Positions 1 through 7,826 of a DNA stretch of 64,000 bases are shown here, piece after piece. This stretch comes from an uncultured Archangium sp. (GTDB lineage: Bacteria; Myxococcota; Myxococcia; Myxococcales; Myxococcaceae), in assembly GCA_903905455.1 (NCBI GenBank), contig CAIVGN010000048.1, positions 1-64,000 on the forward strand, read 5' to 3'. A program made the position numbers and the translations under genes. The stretch's first letter is position 1; each line of letters starts with the position of its first letter. The notes under the pieces were generated by a model. That model saw nothing but the letters and a program-made list of their open reading frames with translations. It did not search any database and was not told the origin of the DNA.

Positions 1-50
1 GGCAGCTCGCCGTCGAGGTACGCCGTCAGCTCTTCGTGGAGCGGGTTCAT
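1..50 (-). CDS. anti-sigma factor, N-terminal fragment (runs off left edge)
   Basis: Only the first 16 codons lie in the window. They read MNPLHEELTAYLDGEL from the ATG at 50-48. This opening, with its Y-L-D-G-E-L stretch, is typical of short zinc-binding anti-sigma factors that hold an ECF sigma factor at the membrane or in the cytoplasm. The ATG overlaps the TGA of the ECF sigma gene by four bases (ATGA), the usual coupling of a sigma gene and its anti-sigma gene. The zinc-binding motif and any membrane segment would be outside the window, so the call rests on the start and the context. Confidence 0.6.
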   Translation of the reverse strand, partial: MNPLHEELTAYLDGEL

Positions 51-625
51 GCGGCACTCCCGGCCGACGCGACGCCGGCCTTGAGCGCGTCGAGGTGCGC
101 CAGCACCTGCAACGACGCCCGGTGGATGAGGCTCTTGACGGCCGCCTCGCTGGTCTCCAGCGCCTGCGCGATCTCGCGGTAGGCCAGGCCCTCGAAGCGG
201 CACATGGTGAACGCGGCCCGCTCGCGATCGCTCATCTGGTGGAGCGCCCGCTGCAGCGCGGCCTCCACGTCCTTCGCCTCGAGCACCTGGTCGGGCGTCT
301 CGTGGTGCGGCAGGCGCTCCAGCACCTCGGGCGCCTGCTCGGTCACCCGCGCGGGCCGGCGCAGCTCGTTGAGGCAGGTGTTGGTCGCCACGTGGAAGAG
401 GAAGGTCTGGAAGCGGGCCGTGCGCTGGTAGCGGCCGGCGCTCTTGAAGAGCCGCACGAAGACGTCCTGGGCCAGGTCTTCGGCCCGCTGCGCGTCACCC
501 ACGAAGCGCCGGCAGAAGCGCACCACGCGCCCCTGGTGACGGTCGAAGAGCCGGGCGAAGGCCGCGCGATCGCCTGAGGCGACCTGCACCATCCACGCGG
601 CATCTTCGTCGTCCGGGCTCAACAC
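47..625 (-). CDS. ECF-type RNA polymerase sigma factor
   Basis: A 192-residue sigma-70 family protein of the extracytoplasmic function class, which directs RNA polymerase to a stress or envelope regulon. Region 2 is clear at about residues 25-95: an A-E-D-L-A-Q-D-V-F-like core helix and the T-F-L-F-H-V-A-T-N-T promoter-melting segment. Region 4 lies at about 125-180, with F-E-G-L-A-Y-R-E-I-A and a helix-turn-helix ending in S-L-I-H-R-A. The start is GTG at 625; a TTG follows directly, so the start is uncertain by one codon. Its stop overlaps the start of a downstream anti-sigma gene that runs off the window, so the two are almost certainly co-transcribed. Confidence 0.9.
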   Translation of the reverse strand: MLSPDDEDAAWMVQVASGDRAAFARLFDRHQGRVVRFCRRFVGDAQRAEDLAQDVFVRLFKSAGRYQRTARFQTFLFHVATNTCLNELRRPARVTEQAPEVLERLPHHETPDQVLEAKDVEAALQRALHQMSDRERAAFTMCRFEGLAYREIAQALETSEAAVKSLIHRASLQVLAHLDALKAGVASAGSAA

Positions 626-678
626 GCGTGGTCTTCAACCCGCGAGTCGGCCCGTGGTTGCGGGCGCTCGCACCGGTT

Positions 679-2319
679 CTACGTCTCGAGGTATTTCTCG
701 ACCGAGGCGGGCTGCAGCGGGTCGAGGGTGTGGCGCGCGCAGAAGGCGAGGAACTCGGTCAACAACTCGAGGCCCCGGTTGAGCGAGTCGCGCGTCTCCT
801 GGCCGTCGAGGTCGAACCACACCGCCGCGTGAGACGCCGCTTCGGGGTCCGGCGAGAGCATGGCGAAGGCCGCGCTGAGGGCCTCCTTGCGCCGCGGGTT
901 GTGCTGCCCGAAGAGGCTCTTCTCTTTCGTCTCGGCGGCCAGCATCAGGCGCACCATCGAGGCGAAGGCCCGCGCCTCGGGCACCGCGAGGTGCTGGCCC
1001 AGGCCGTCGAGCCAGGTGGTCAGGCGCTTGCGGTCGGTGCGGCTCTCGGTGGCCAGCATGCGCGAGCGCAGGCCGTCGGCCGGCGCCAGCTGCAGCGAGG
1101 CGAAGGTGTAGTCCCAGAAGGCGAGCGTGTTCTCGGCGGGCTCGAAGTCGACCTCGATCTCCTCGGAGGCCGACATCACCGCGGCCAGCCCGTGCGCCGG
1201 CGTGAGGTGCGGCGGCGGCGGAGGGGGCAGGGCGGCCGGGGCCGCGTCGAACTCCATGTCCACCAACTCCACGTCGCCGCCCTCGGTGGCCGGGGGCCTC
1301 CACGCGCCAGGCGGCGTGAGATCGAGCGGCGGCGCGGGCGGCGCCGGGGGCGCCTCGTCGAACACCAGGTCGGCCTCGGGAACCCAACTCCCGGGTGGCG
1401 TGAGGTTGCCGGGCGGGGGCGGCGGGGCGGGCACCTGCGCGGGAGGCCGCGGCGCCGAGCGGGCCGGAGGCGGCGCGACGGGAGGCGTCGCCGCGGGAGG
1501 CTTGCTGCGGTTGACCAGGGTGCGGAAGCTCGGCACGTCGTGCGGCGCCTCGCCCAGCTCGGGCTGCTTGATCGCCGGGTCGGTCTTCACCTCCGCGCGC
1601 GGCGGCGGGGCCTCGGGCGGCACGGCCTCGGGCGGCATGGGAATGCGCACCTTCTTGGTGCCTTCCTGCGCGCGCGCGGCCTGCTCCTCGAGGGCCTCGA
1701 AGAACTCGTCGAGGTACGGCTTGAGCTCGCCCCACAGGTGCCTCAACCCCGCGTCGGCGCCGACCAGCGCGTTGGCCACCTCCATGTCCTGGTAGGCCTC
1801 GGAGAGCAGCCCCGCGCGGCGCGCGAACTCGGCCCGGCTCGAGTCGATGCCCTGGCGCGCGAGTTCGAGGTGGTAGACGCACTTCGAGAACTCCACGCGC
1901 TTGTGGCCCTCGGGCTCGAGGGCGGCGACGGCCTGGGCGAGCTCGCTGGGCTGGGTGCGCACCTTCCAGCAGCGCTGAAGGGCCTGGTCGAATTGCCGCA
2001 TCTCGAACTGCACCAGCATCGGCGCTACCGAGGTCCACAGCTGCTGCATCGCGGGGTGCAGCCGGGCCAGCGCGTCACCCGAGCCGTCGTGCCAGAACAC
2101 CAGCAGCACCTCGGCGAGGTGGGTGATGTGCGCGCGGCTCTGGGCGTCGCCTTCGCGGGCCAGCTCCAACTCGAAGAGCGCCACCGCGAAGTTGGCCACC
2201 CCGTCGCCGGTGTCGCGCAGCAGCCGCACCTCTTCCTTGAGGCGCGACACGTTGCCCAGCGCTTCAGCGCACTGGTCGATCGACTGGCGGATTTCCGGGG
2301 GAAGCTGCGGGGAGGCCAC
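679..2319 (-). CDS. large Pro-rich hypothetical protein
   Basis: A 546-residue protein of unknown function. The open frame continues upstream, but the GTG at 2319 (V-A-S-P-Q-L-P-P-E-I) is the likely start, because the residues before it are Arg-rich shadow sequence overlapping the divergent gene. The first ~210 residues are mainly alpha-helical, with regular leucines and an acidic/hydrophobic pattern. Residues ~230-390 form a long Pro/Ala-rich disordered linker containing repeated L-T-P-P-G-(S/A)-W motifs. The last ~150 residues are again a compact helical region. There is no signal peptide or membrane segment, so it is probably cytoplasmic. The repeated L-T-P-P-G-x-W may be short docking motifs; that is inference. 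Confidence 0.75.
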   Translation of the reverse strand: MASPQLPPEIRQSIDQCAEALGNVSRLKEEVRLLRDTGDGVANFAVALFELELAREGDAQSRAHITHLAEVLLVFWHDGSGDALARLHPAMQQLWTSVAPMLVQFEMRQFDQALQRCWKVRTQPSELAQAVAALEPEGHKRVEFSKCVYHLELARQGIDSSRAEFARRAGLLSEAYQDMEVANALVGADAGLRHLWGELKPYLDEFFEALEEQAARAQEGTKKVRIPMPPEAVPPEAPPPRAEVKTDPAIKQPELGEAPHDVPSFRTLVNRSKPPAATPPVAPPPARSAPRPPAQVPAPPPPPGNLTPPGSWVPEADLVFDEAPPAPPAPPLDLTPPGAWRPPATEGGDVELVDMEFDAAPAALPPPPPPHLTPAHGLAAVMSASEEIEVDFEPAENTLAFWDYTFASLQLAPADGLRSRMLATESRTDRKRLTTWLDGLGQHLAVPEARAFASMVRLMLAAETKEKSLFGQHNPRRKEALSAAFAMLSPDPEAASHAAVWFDLDGQETRDSLNRGLELLTEFLAFCARHTLDPLQPASVEKYLET

Positions 2320-2384
2320 GAAGCGTGAAATTCTGCCCGTCCGCGCGGGCGGGATCCACTGTGGCGAGGTACGCTTCGTTCGCC

Positions 2385-2837
2385 ATGCAGCGGCTCGAAG
2401 TGCCCCAGTCGTCTTCCGCCGCCCAGGAAGTGCCCTCGCTGGCGCCCCTGGAATCCGCCGCGGCCCTCGCCGCACCCCTCGCCCAGCTGGCCCACGACGC
2501 CCGGGCCAGCCCGGGGAGCCGCGGCAGCGCAGCCACCACCGCCCTCCACGCCGCCCTCATCTCGCTGCCGCCCCTCGAGGCCAACGGCGCGGCCCTGCTC
2601 CAGCTCCTCGACGACGGCGCCTTCCACGAGCTCCGCGCCGATGACGGCTCGTCGACGCGAATGCTCGCGGTGCAGACCCTCCTGCGCCTCGGCTACCCCT
2701 GGGCCCTCCAGGTGCACCCTGACGAATTGGCCTGGTTTCGCCGCACGCAGGCGGCGGAAAAACAGCGTAAACGGCTGATTGTGCTCGGTGTTCTGGGTTC
2801 GCTGGCGGTCGCCGCGGCCTGGTTTTTCGGCACCTGA
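2385..2837 (+). CDS. small C-terminally anchored hypothetical protein
   Basis: A 150-residue protein starting at ATG 2385 (M-Q-R-L-E-V-P-Q). The frame is open from 2325, but the extra 20 residues overlap the intergenic space with the divergent gene and look non-coding. The body is Ala/Leu-rich and helical. Residues ~128-148 form one hydrophobic segment (L-I-V-L-G-V-L-G-S-L-A-V-A-A-A-W-F-F-G) preceded by a basic K-Q-R-K-R stretch, so it is probably a tail-anchored inner-membrane protein with its N-terminus in the cytoplasm. No family is recognised. It sits directly upstream of recA, but the ~108-bp gap with a LexA-like box suggests separate transcription. Confidence 0.6.
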   Translation: MQRLEVPQSSSAAQEVPSLAPLESAAALAAPLAQLAHDARASPGSRGSAATTALHAALISLPPLEANGAALLQLLDDGAFHELRADDGSSTRMLAVQTLLRLGYPWALQVHPDELAWFRRTQAAEKQRKRLIVLGVLGSLAVAAAWFFGT

Positions 2838-2885
2838 GACGAGCACTTGTCAGACCCCCTGTGTAGAACGGCATTGTCTGTGGTA

Positions 2886-2902
2886 CGCAACGCTTGTTCA
2901 GT
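2886..2902 (+). promoter_or_regulatory. candidate LexA (SOS) box upstream of recA
   Basis: The bases CGCAACGCTTGTTCAGT match 14 of 17 positions of the LexA motif as I remember it for Myxococcus xanthus (CTRHAMRYBYGTTCAGS), including the full GTTCAG core. It lies 44 bases upstream of the recA start codon, where a repressor could cover the promoter. No convincing -35/-10 pair was found around it, so the promoter itself is not assigned. Confidence 0.45.
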
Positions 2903-2945
2903 ACGACTTCTAAACGCGCAGTTCACACCGAGGGGATGACGACAC

Positions 2946-4025
<1,080 letters not shown>

Positions 4026-4034
4026 CTCGCCTTG

Positions 4035-4079
4035 CTCCCTCTCCCTGCGCCAGCGGGGAGAGGGCTGGGGTGAGGGGCC
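4035..4079 (+). repeat. REP-like palindromic element, copy A
   Basis: The sequence contains CCCTCTCCCTGCGCCAGCGG followed by GGAGAGGG, an imperfect hairpin whose stem is CCCTCTCC/GGAGAGGG, then GCTGGGGTGAGGGGCC. It is nearly identical to the element at 63763-63808 and related to the pair at 44981-45113. It lies 10 bases after recA and could act as a transcription attenuator, although no T-tract follows. Confidence 0.75.
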
Positions 4080-4127
4080 TTCCAGCCAAAAACTCGCGCA
4101 CCTACATGCCTGTGGCACGTTGTCACC

Positions 4128-4565
4128 ATGACTGACCGCCGCAGCCTGCAGCGTCGCACGCGTGCCCTGGTTCCCGAGCCGCTGACCCGTCGTCGCGAGC
4201 GCCGCGGCGACGAGCGTCGCGACTCCCCCCGGCGTGAAATTGCCCTCGACGTGCGCGAGCCGGGCCGCAAGAGCCGCTCGTGCATGGGCGACCTCTCCGT
4301 GGGCGGCGCCTCGTTCGTCACCACCGCCCCGCCCATGGGTGACTCCGTACAACTCCTCTTTTCCGTGCCCACCTTCGTGGGCCCCATCGAGGCCAGCGCC
4401 GTGGTGGTGGCCCGCCGCGGGGCCGAGAAGGGGACGCACCTCAGCGTGGTGTTCACCGACCTCGACATCGAGGCCGAGCTGGCCATCGCCCAGTGGTTCG
4501 ACGACGAGCAGGTGCTGCCTGCCCGGGCAGCCGCGCGGCAGCCGGGGTTGGCCTCCTTCGCCTGA
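4128..4565 (+). CDS. PilZ domain protein (putative c-di-GMP receptor)
   Basis: A 145-residue single-domain protein. The R-R-D-S-P-R-R-E segment (about residues 31-38) supplies the R-x-x-x-R half of the PilZ signature, and D-L-S-V-G-G-A-S-F (about 55-63) supplies the D/N-x-S-x-x-G half; together they bind cyclic di-GMP in this family. The rest is a beta-barrel-like run ending in an amphipathic helix. The N-terminal 30 residues are unusually Arg-rich ([11 protein letters not shown]). It has no effector domain, so it probably acts by binding a partner. It stands alone between recA and the TerB/LETM1-like gene. Confidence 0.9.
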   Translation: MTDRRSLQRRTRALVPEPLTRRRERRGDERRDSPRREIALDVREPGRKSRSCMGDLSVGGASFVTTAPPMGDSVQLLFSVPTFVGPIEASAVVVARRGAEKGTHLSVVFTDLDIEAELAIAQWFDDEQVLPARAAARQPGLASFA

Positions 4566-4586
4566 GCCTGTTAACCGCAGCGCGAC

Positions 4587-5933
4587 ATGGCGCTGGGGAA
4601 GCCGGGGTGGCTGGAGCAGATCATTCGTGGGGTGGTGGGCGCCTGGACGCCCGACGTCACCTCGCGCTCCGCCCTCGAAGCGCTGCAGGTGCCGGCCGGG
4701 CAGGGCCGGGCGCGCCGTTACCTGCGCGGCATCCTGCGTGAGTCCGGCCTGCTCTTCGGCACGCCCAACGCGCCGACGCTGGGCAGCGAGGCCACCAGCG
4801 CCGAGGAGCAGCTCTTCCTCGCGGTCTTGAGGGTCTTCACCCGCATCGCCCTCGACGTGGCGGCCAACGCGGACGCCGCCCCCGGGCCCCGGCCCGAGCA
4901 GGTGCTGCTGCTCTTCGCCGCCCTCAGCCAGCAGCTCGATGACGCCGACGACATTCACCGGCGCATCGAGCGCGCCTCCCGGCAGTGGCCGTTGCCGCAG
5001 AAGCTGTGGCTGCACGTCGAGGCGGCCCTCGAGTCGCGGGCGCTCTCGCTGGCCTCCGACCCGTACTACGGGCTGGTGCTGCACAACGGCGCGGTGTTCG
5101 CCGACGCGCACCTCTTCGGCCGCGTGGCCACCGCCTACTTCTCGCGCAGCCATTTCCCCCGCGAGGCGGTCGAACGCCAGCTGGCCTTCGCCGCCGCCAC
5201 CAAGGCCCGCCTGGTCGAGGTGCTGGTGGGGTTGGTGAGCGCCGAGCGCAAGCCGGGCTTCCCCGCGCGCCGGGCCATCCTCCGGCAGATCGACGATCTC
5301 CAGCTGCCCGCGGCCCTGGCCGAGGCCACCCAGGAGTTCGCGCGCAAGACCTTCGACAAGCCGCTGCCCATCAAGCGCCTGACCGCGGGCCTGCGCAGCC
5401 GCGAGATGAAGCGCTTCATCGTCGAACAGACCCTGCTCGCCTCGCTGGTCGACGGCCGCCGCAGCCCCCGCGAGGTGGAGTGGACGCAGTCGCTGGGCAA
5501 GCACCTGGGCTTCACCCCCGAGCAGTTGCAGGTGATGGAGCTGGAGATGGCCGAGTTCTACAAGCGCCACCGGAACGTGGTGGACGTCTTCAGCCTCCAG
5601 GGCGGCGCCGAGGTGATGGGCGAGGAATGGGTCGACGAGATGTCGACCACCATGAAGAAGAACTACCGCGCCCTGCTCAAGGAGATCCGCCAGACGGGCG
5701 AGCTCTCGAAGCTGCTGGCCCGGGCCGCGCGGGGGCAGAAGCTCGACTCCGACGAGAAGGCCGCCCTGCGCGCGCAGCTCATCGAGGTGGCCAAGGCGGT
5801 GCCGGCGCTGGCCATCTTCGCCGCGCCCGGGGGCCTGCTGTTGTTGCTGGCCCTGGCCAAGGTGCTGCCCTTCGACCTGCTGCCCTCGTCGTTCCGCGAC
5901 GAGCCCGACGAGCGCCTGCGCCGCGACCCTTGA
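4587..5933 (+). CDS. TerB-like / LETM1-like domain protein
   Basis: A 448-residue protein starting at ATG 4587. The N-terminal ~260 residues are helical and unassigned. Residues ~285-345 resemble the TerB tellurite-resistance fold: [16 protein letters not shown] followed by L-G-K-H-L-G-F-T and E-L-E-M-A-E-F. The C-terminal ~75 residues ([10 protein letters not shown] ... [21 protein letters not shown]) resemble the LETM1-like ribosome-binding/membrane region and hold one hydrophobic segment. It may be a membrane-associated sensor of metal or ion stress, but that is inference. It follows the PilZ gene after 21 bases and may share its transcript. Confidence 0.7.
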   Translation: MALGKPGWLEQIIRGVVGAWTPDVTSRSALEALQVPAGQGRARRYLRGILRESGLLFGTPNAPTLGSEATSAEEQLFLAVLRVFTRIALDVAANADAAPGPRPEQVLLLFAALSQQLDDADDIHRRIERASRQWPLPQKLWLHVEAALESRALSLASDPYYGLVLHNGAVFADAHLFGRVATAYFSRSHFPREAVERQLAFAAATKARLVEVLVGLVSAERKPGFPARRAILRQIDDLQLPAALAEATQEFARKTFDKPLPIKRLTAGLRSREMKRFIVEQTLLASLVDGRRSPREVEWTQSLGKHLGFTPEQLQVMELEMAEFYKRHRNVVDVFSLQGGAEVMGEEWVDEMSTTMKKNYRALLKEIRQTGELSKLLARAARGQKLDSDEKAALRAQLIEVAKAVPALAIFAAPGGLLLLLALAKVLPFDLLPSSFRDEPDERLRRDP

Positions 5934-6040
5934 AGGGAAATGTGGCCTGAAATTCCCCCGAATCCTCCCGCGGGGGGGCTGCATCTGGGTGGGCGACGGC
6001 GAGGACGAATCATCGGCCCGCCGAAGACCAGGGGTTCACC

Positions 6041-6253
6041 GTGGACAAGTTCTTCCCGAACAACGAAGCGACGTTTGACCGTGTGGCGCGCGTGCTGCTG
6101 GGCGTGGGCGTGTTGTCCCTGACCGTGGTGGGACCGCACACCATGTGGGGCCTGCTGGGCGCGGTGCCGCTGTTGACCGGCCTCATCGGCAGCTGTCCGG
6201 TCTATACCCTGCTCGGCGTGGGCACGAAGTCAGCCAAGAAGGCCAACGCCTGA
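6041..6253 (+). CDS. DUF2892 (YgaP-like) small membrane protein
   Basis: A 70-residue protein starting at GTG 6041. The pattern is that of the DUF2892 transmembrane family: an N-terminal N-x-x-x-x-x-R-V-A-R-V-L-L-G motif, a first membrane helix (V-L-L-G-V-G-V-L-S-L-T), then W-G-L-L-G-A-V-P-L-L-T-G-L-I-G-S-C-P-V-Y-T-L-L-G. The conserved G-x-C-P-x-Y-x-x-L-G end is complete. In other bacteria the domain is often attached to rhodanese proteins; here it stands alone. The stop is four bases before the next ECF sigma gene, so the three genes probably form an operon. Confidence 0.85.
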   Translation: MDKFFPNNEATFDRVARVLLGVGVLSLTVVGPHTMWGLLGAVPLLTGLIGSCPVYTLLGVGTKSAKKANA

Positions 6254-6257
6254 AACG

Positions 6258-6839
6258 ATGACCGCGGCTCCGAGCGCAGATGCAGAGGTGATGGCTCGCG
6301 CCACCGCGGGCGACCTCTGCGCGCGCCAGGAGCTCATCGTGCAGCACCAGGGCCCGGTGTTCCGGCTCTTGCGCAGGCTCACCCAGCAGGACGCGCTCGC
6401 CGAAGACCTGGTGCAGGACACCTTCGTGACCGCGCTGGCGCACCTCGGCGCGTGGCGGGGCGAGGGCACGGTGCGGGGCTGGCTGTTGTCGATCGCCCGC
6501 AGCCGGTGGTTGATGGCGCAGCGGGCGCCGGCGGCGCGGCACGAGCCGGCCGAAGACGAGTCGCTCGAGGTGCTGGGCCTGGCCGCGGGGTGGGGTTCGC
6601 CCCTGGACCCCGAGGTGCTGGCGTCCCGGCTCGAGCAGCACGAGGTGTTGGAAAGGGCGCTGGCGGCCCTCGACCTCGAGGCCCGGGAGGTGCTGACGTT
6701 GCGCGACCTCGAGGGGCTGTCGGGCGAAGAGACGGCGCAGGCGTTGGGGGTGTCGTTGCCGGCGATGAAGAGCCGGCTCCACCGGGCCCGGTTGGCGCTG
6801 GTGGTGCAAGTGAAGCGCGGAGGTGTCCACCATGGCTGA
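6258..6839 (+). CDS. ECF-type RNA polymerase sigma factor
   Basis: A 193-residue ECF sigma factor. Region 2 (about residues 20-90) has the L-A-E-D-L-V-Q-D-T-F core-binding helix and V-R-G-W-L-L-S-I-A-R-S. Region 4 (about 125-185) has L-E-A-R-E-V-L-T-L-R-D-L-E-G-L-S-G-E-E-T-A and a helix-turn-helix ending M-K-S-R-L-H-R-A-R. The stop codon overlaps the anti-sigma start region by eight bases, so the two genes are translationally coupled. The gene for the DUF2892 membrane protein lies four bases upstream and may belong to the same operon. The signal is unknown. Confidence 0.92.
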   Translation: MTAAPSADAEVMARATAGDLCARQELIVQHQGPVFRLLRRLTQQDALAEDLVQDTFVTALAHLGAWRGEGTVRGWLLSIARSRWLMAQRAPAARHEPAEDESLEVLGLAAGWGSPLDPEVLASRLEQHEVLERALAALDLEAREVLTLRDLEGLSGEETAQALGVSLPAMKSRLHRARLALVVQVKRGGVHHG

Positions 6840-7071
6840 CAATCAACTCGTCGGTGGGCTGCGCTGCTTCGAGGTGCTGGCCGTGCTCTCGGACTACGTC
6901 GACGGCGAGCTCGACGCCGAGACGAAGGCGAAGGTCGAGGCCCACCTGGCCGGCTGCGACGCCTGCACGAAGTTCGGCGGCGAGTTCGGCGCGGTGGTCG
7001 GGGCCCTGCGGCAGAAGCTCCAGGCCGACGAGCCGAGCGCGGCCGCGGTGCTCAAGTGGGCGACGCTGTGA
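6832..7071 (+). CDS. zinc-finger anti-sigma factor, soluble type
   Basis: A 79-residue protein beginning at ATG 6832, chosen over GTG 6823 because GGAGG at 6819-6823 is correctly spaced from the ATG. It carries the ZAS motif H-x3-C-x2-C as H-L-A-G-C-D-A-C (about residues 38-45), preceded by Y-V-D-G-E-L. This class binds its ECF sigma in a zinc- and often redox-dependent way. There is no transmembrane segment, so it is a cytoplasmic anti-sigma. Overlap with the preceding sigma gene identifies its likely partner. Confidence 0.88.
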   Translation: MADNQLVGGLRCFEVLAVLSDYVDGELDAETKAKVEAHLAGCDACTKFGGEFGAVVGALRQKLQADEPSAAAVLKWATL

Positions 7072-7086
7072 GCGTGAGGTGGGCGG

Positions 7087-7491
7087 TCAGGCGGCCACGG
7101 GCGCATCGGGCTCGAAGCCGCCGTTCTCTTCGGCGAGCCGGGCGACCTTGCGCAGGAACGTGGGGTCGAAGGGCTTGACCTCGTAGTCCTCGGCGCCCAG
7201 CTGCAGGCAGGTGTGGCGCATGAACTGGTCTTCGACGGCCGAGAGCACCACCACCTTGACGTGGCAGGTCTCGGGGTCCTTCTTGAGGCGGGCGAGCAGG
7301 TCGCGGCCGTCGATGCGCTGGTGCACGTCGAGGAGGATGATGTCGGGCCGGGTGCGCTTGGCCACGGCCACGACATCGGAGGTGGTGTCGGCGATGGGCT
7401 CGAGGCCGACACGCCGCGCCTCTCGCGAGAGCGCAGAGACGAGCATCGGCTCGTCGTCTGAGATCAAGACGGTGGGTTTGCGGTCGCGCAT
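7087..7491 (-). CDS. stand-alone response regulator receiver protein
   Basis: A 134-residue CheY-like receiver domain with no output domain. The acidic pair D-D-E sits near residue 12, the phosphoacceptor Asp is in I-I-L-L-D-V-H (about residue 55), Ser/Thr is in V-V-V-L-S-A, and the conserved Lys is in Y-E-V-K-P-F-D-P. ATG 7491 is preferred over the upstream start at 7521. No kinase is adjacent. It is convergent with the anti-sigma gene, 15 bases apart. Confidence 0.9.
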   Translation of the reverse strand: MRDRKPTVLISDDEPMLVSALSREARRVGLEPIADTTSDVVAVAKRTRPDIILLDVHQRIDGRDLLARLKKDPETCHVKVVVLSAVEDQFMRHTCLQLGAEDYEVKPFDPTFLRKVARLAEENGGFEPDAPVAA

Positions 7492-7641
7492 GGCGTGGGG
7501 TCGAAGCAACCGGCGATCCAAGGCATTCTGATCGGAGATCCAGCCTGTTCCGGGCTCGGGGCCGGGTCATCGGCGACGGGCCGGGTCACCCGGGCCCGCG
7601 TCAGGGTGGGGTGGAACCGCACGTCGTGATCGGAAGTTGCG

Positions 7642-7668
7642 TTGACACCGCGTGGGCCATTCGATACT
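7642..7668 (+). promoter_or_regulatory. housekeeping promoter of tRNA-Pro
   Basis: TTGACA at 7642-7647 is a perfect -35 hexamer. GATACT at 7663-7668 is a 4/6 -10 hexamer after a short 15-base spacer. The distance to the tRNA 5' end (7685) leaves a leader of about 10 bases, as expected for a tRNA transcript. Confidence 0.55.
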
Positions 7669-7684
7669 TGGCCGCTCGTATCAC

Positions 7685-7758
7685 CGGGGAGTGGCTCAGC
7701 CTGGTAGAGCACTTGGTTCGGGACCAAGGGGTCGCAGGTTCAAATCCTGTCTCCCCGA
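7685..7758 (+). tRNA. tRNA-Pro (anticodon CGG)
   Basis: The cloverleaf folds completely. The acceptor stem is CGGGGAG/CTCCCCG, the D-arm GCTC/GAGC with AGCCTGGTA in the loop, the anticodon stem CTTGG/CCAAG with loop TTCGGGA (anticodon CGG), and the T-arm GCAGG/CCTGT with loop TTCAAAT. The C1-G72 first pair and A73 fit proline tRNA. The CCA end is not encoded. A promoter lies upstream and a strong terminator downstream, so it is a single-gene transcript. Confidence 0.97.
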
Positions 7759-7765
7759 CTGGTGA

Positions 7766-7815
7766 AAACCCCCGAGGTTGCTGGAGAAATCCACAGCCTC
7801 GGGGGTTTCTTTTTT
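7766..7815 (+). terminator. rho-independent terminator of tRNA-Pro
   Basis: AAACCCCCGAGG at 7766-7777 pairs perfectly with CCTCGGGGGTTT at 7797-7808. The loop is 19 bases and a C-TTTTTT tract follows to 7815. It sits 8 bases after the tRNA and also lies just beyond the stop of the convergent gene 7827-9773. Confidence 0.92.
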
Positions 7816-7826
7816 CCCGGAGCCCC

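Noticed and set aside
4109-4125. TGGCAC resembling a sigma-54 promoter before the PilZ gene
   Set aside because: The matching second element (TTGCA at the right spacing) is missing and the site is too close to the start codon.
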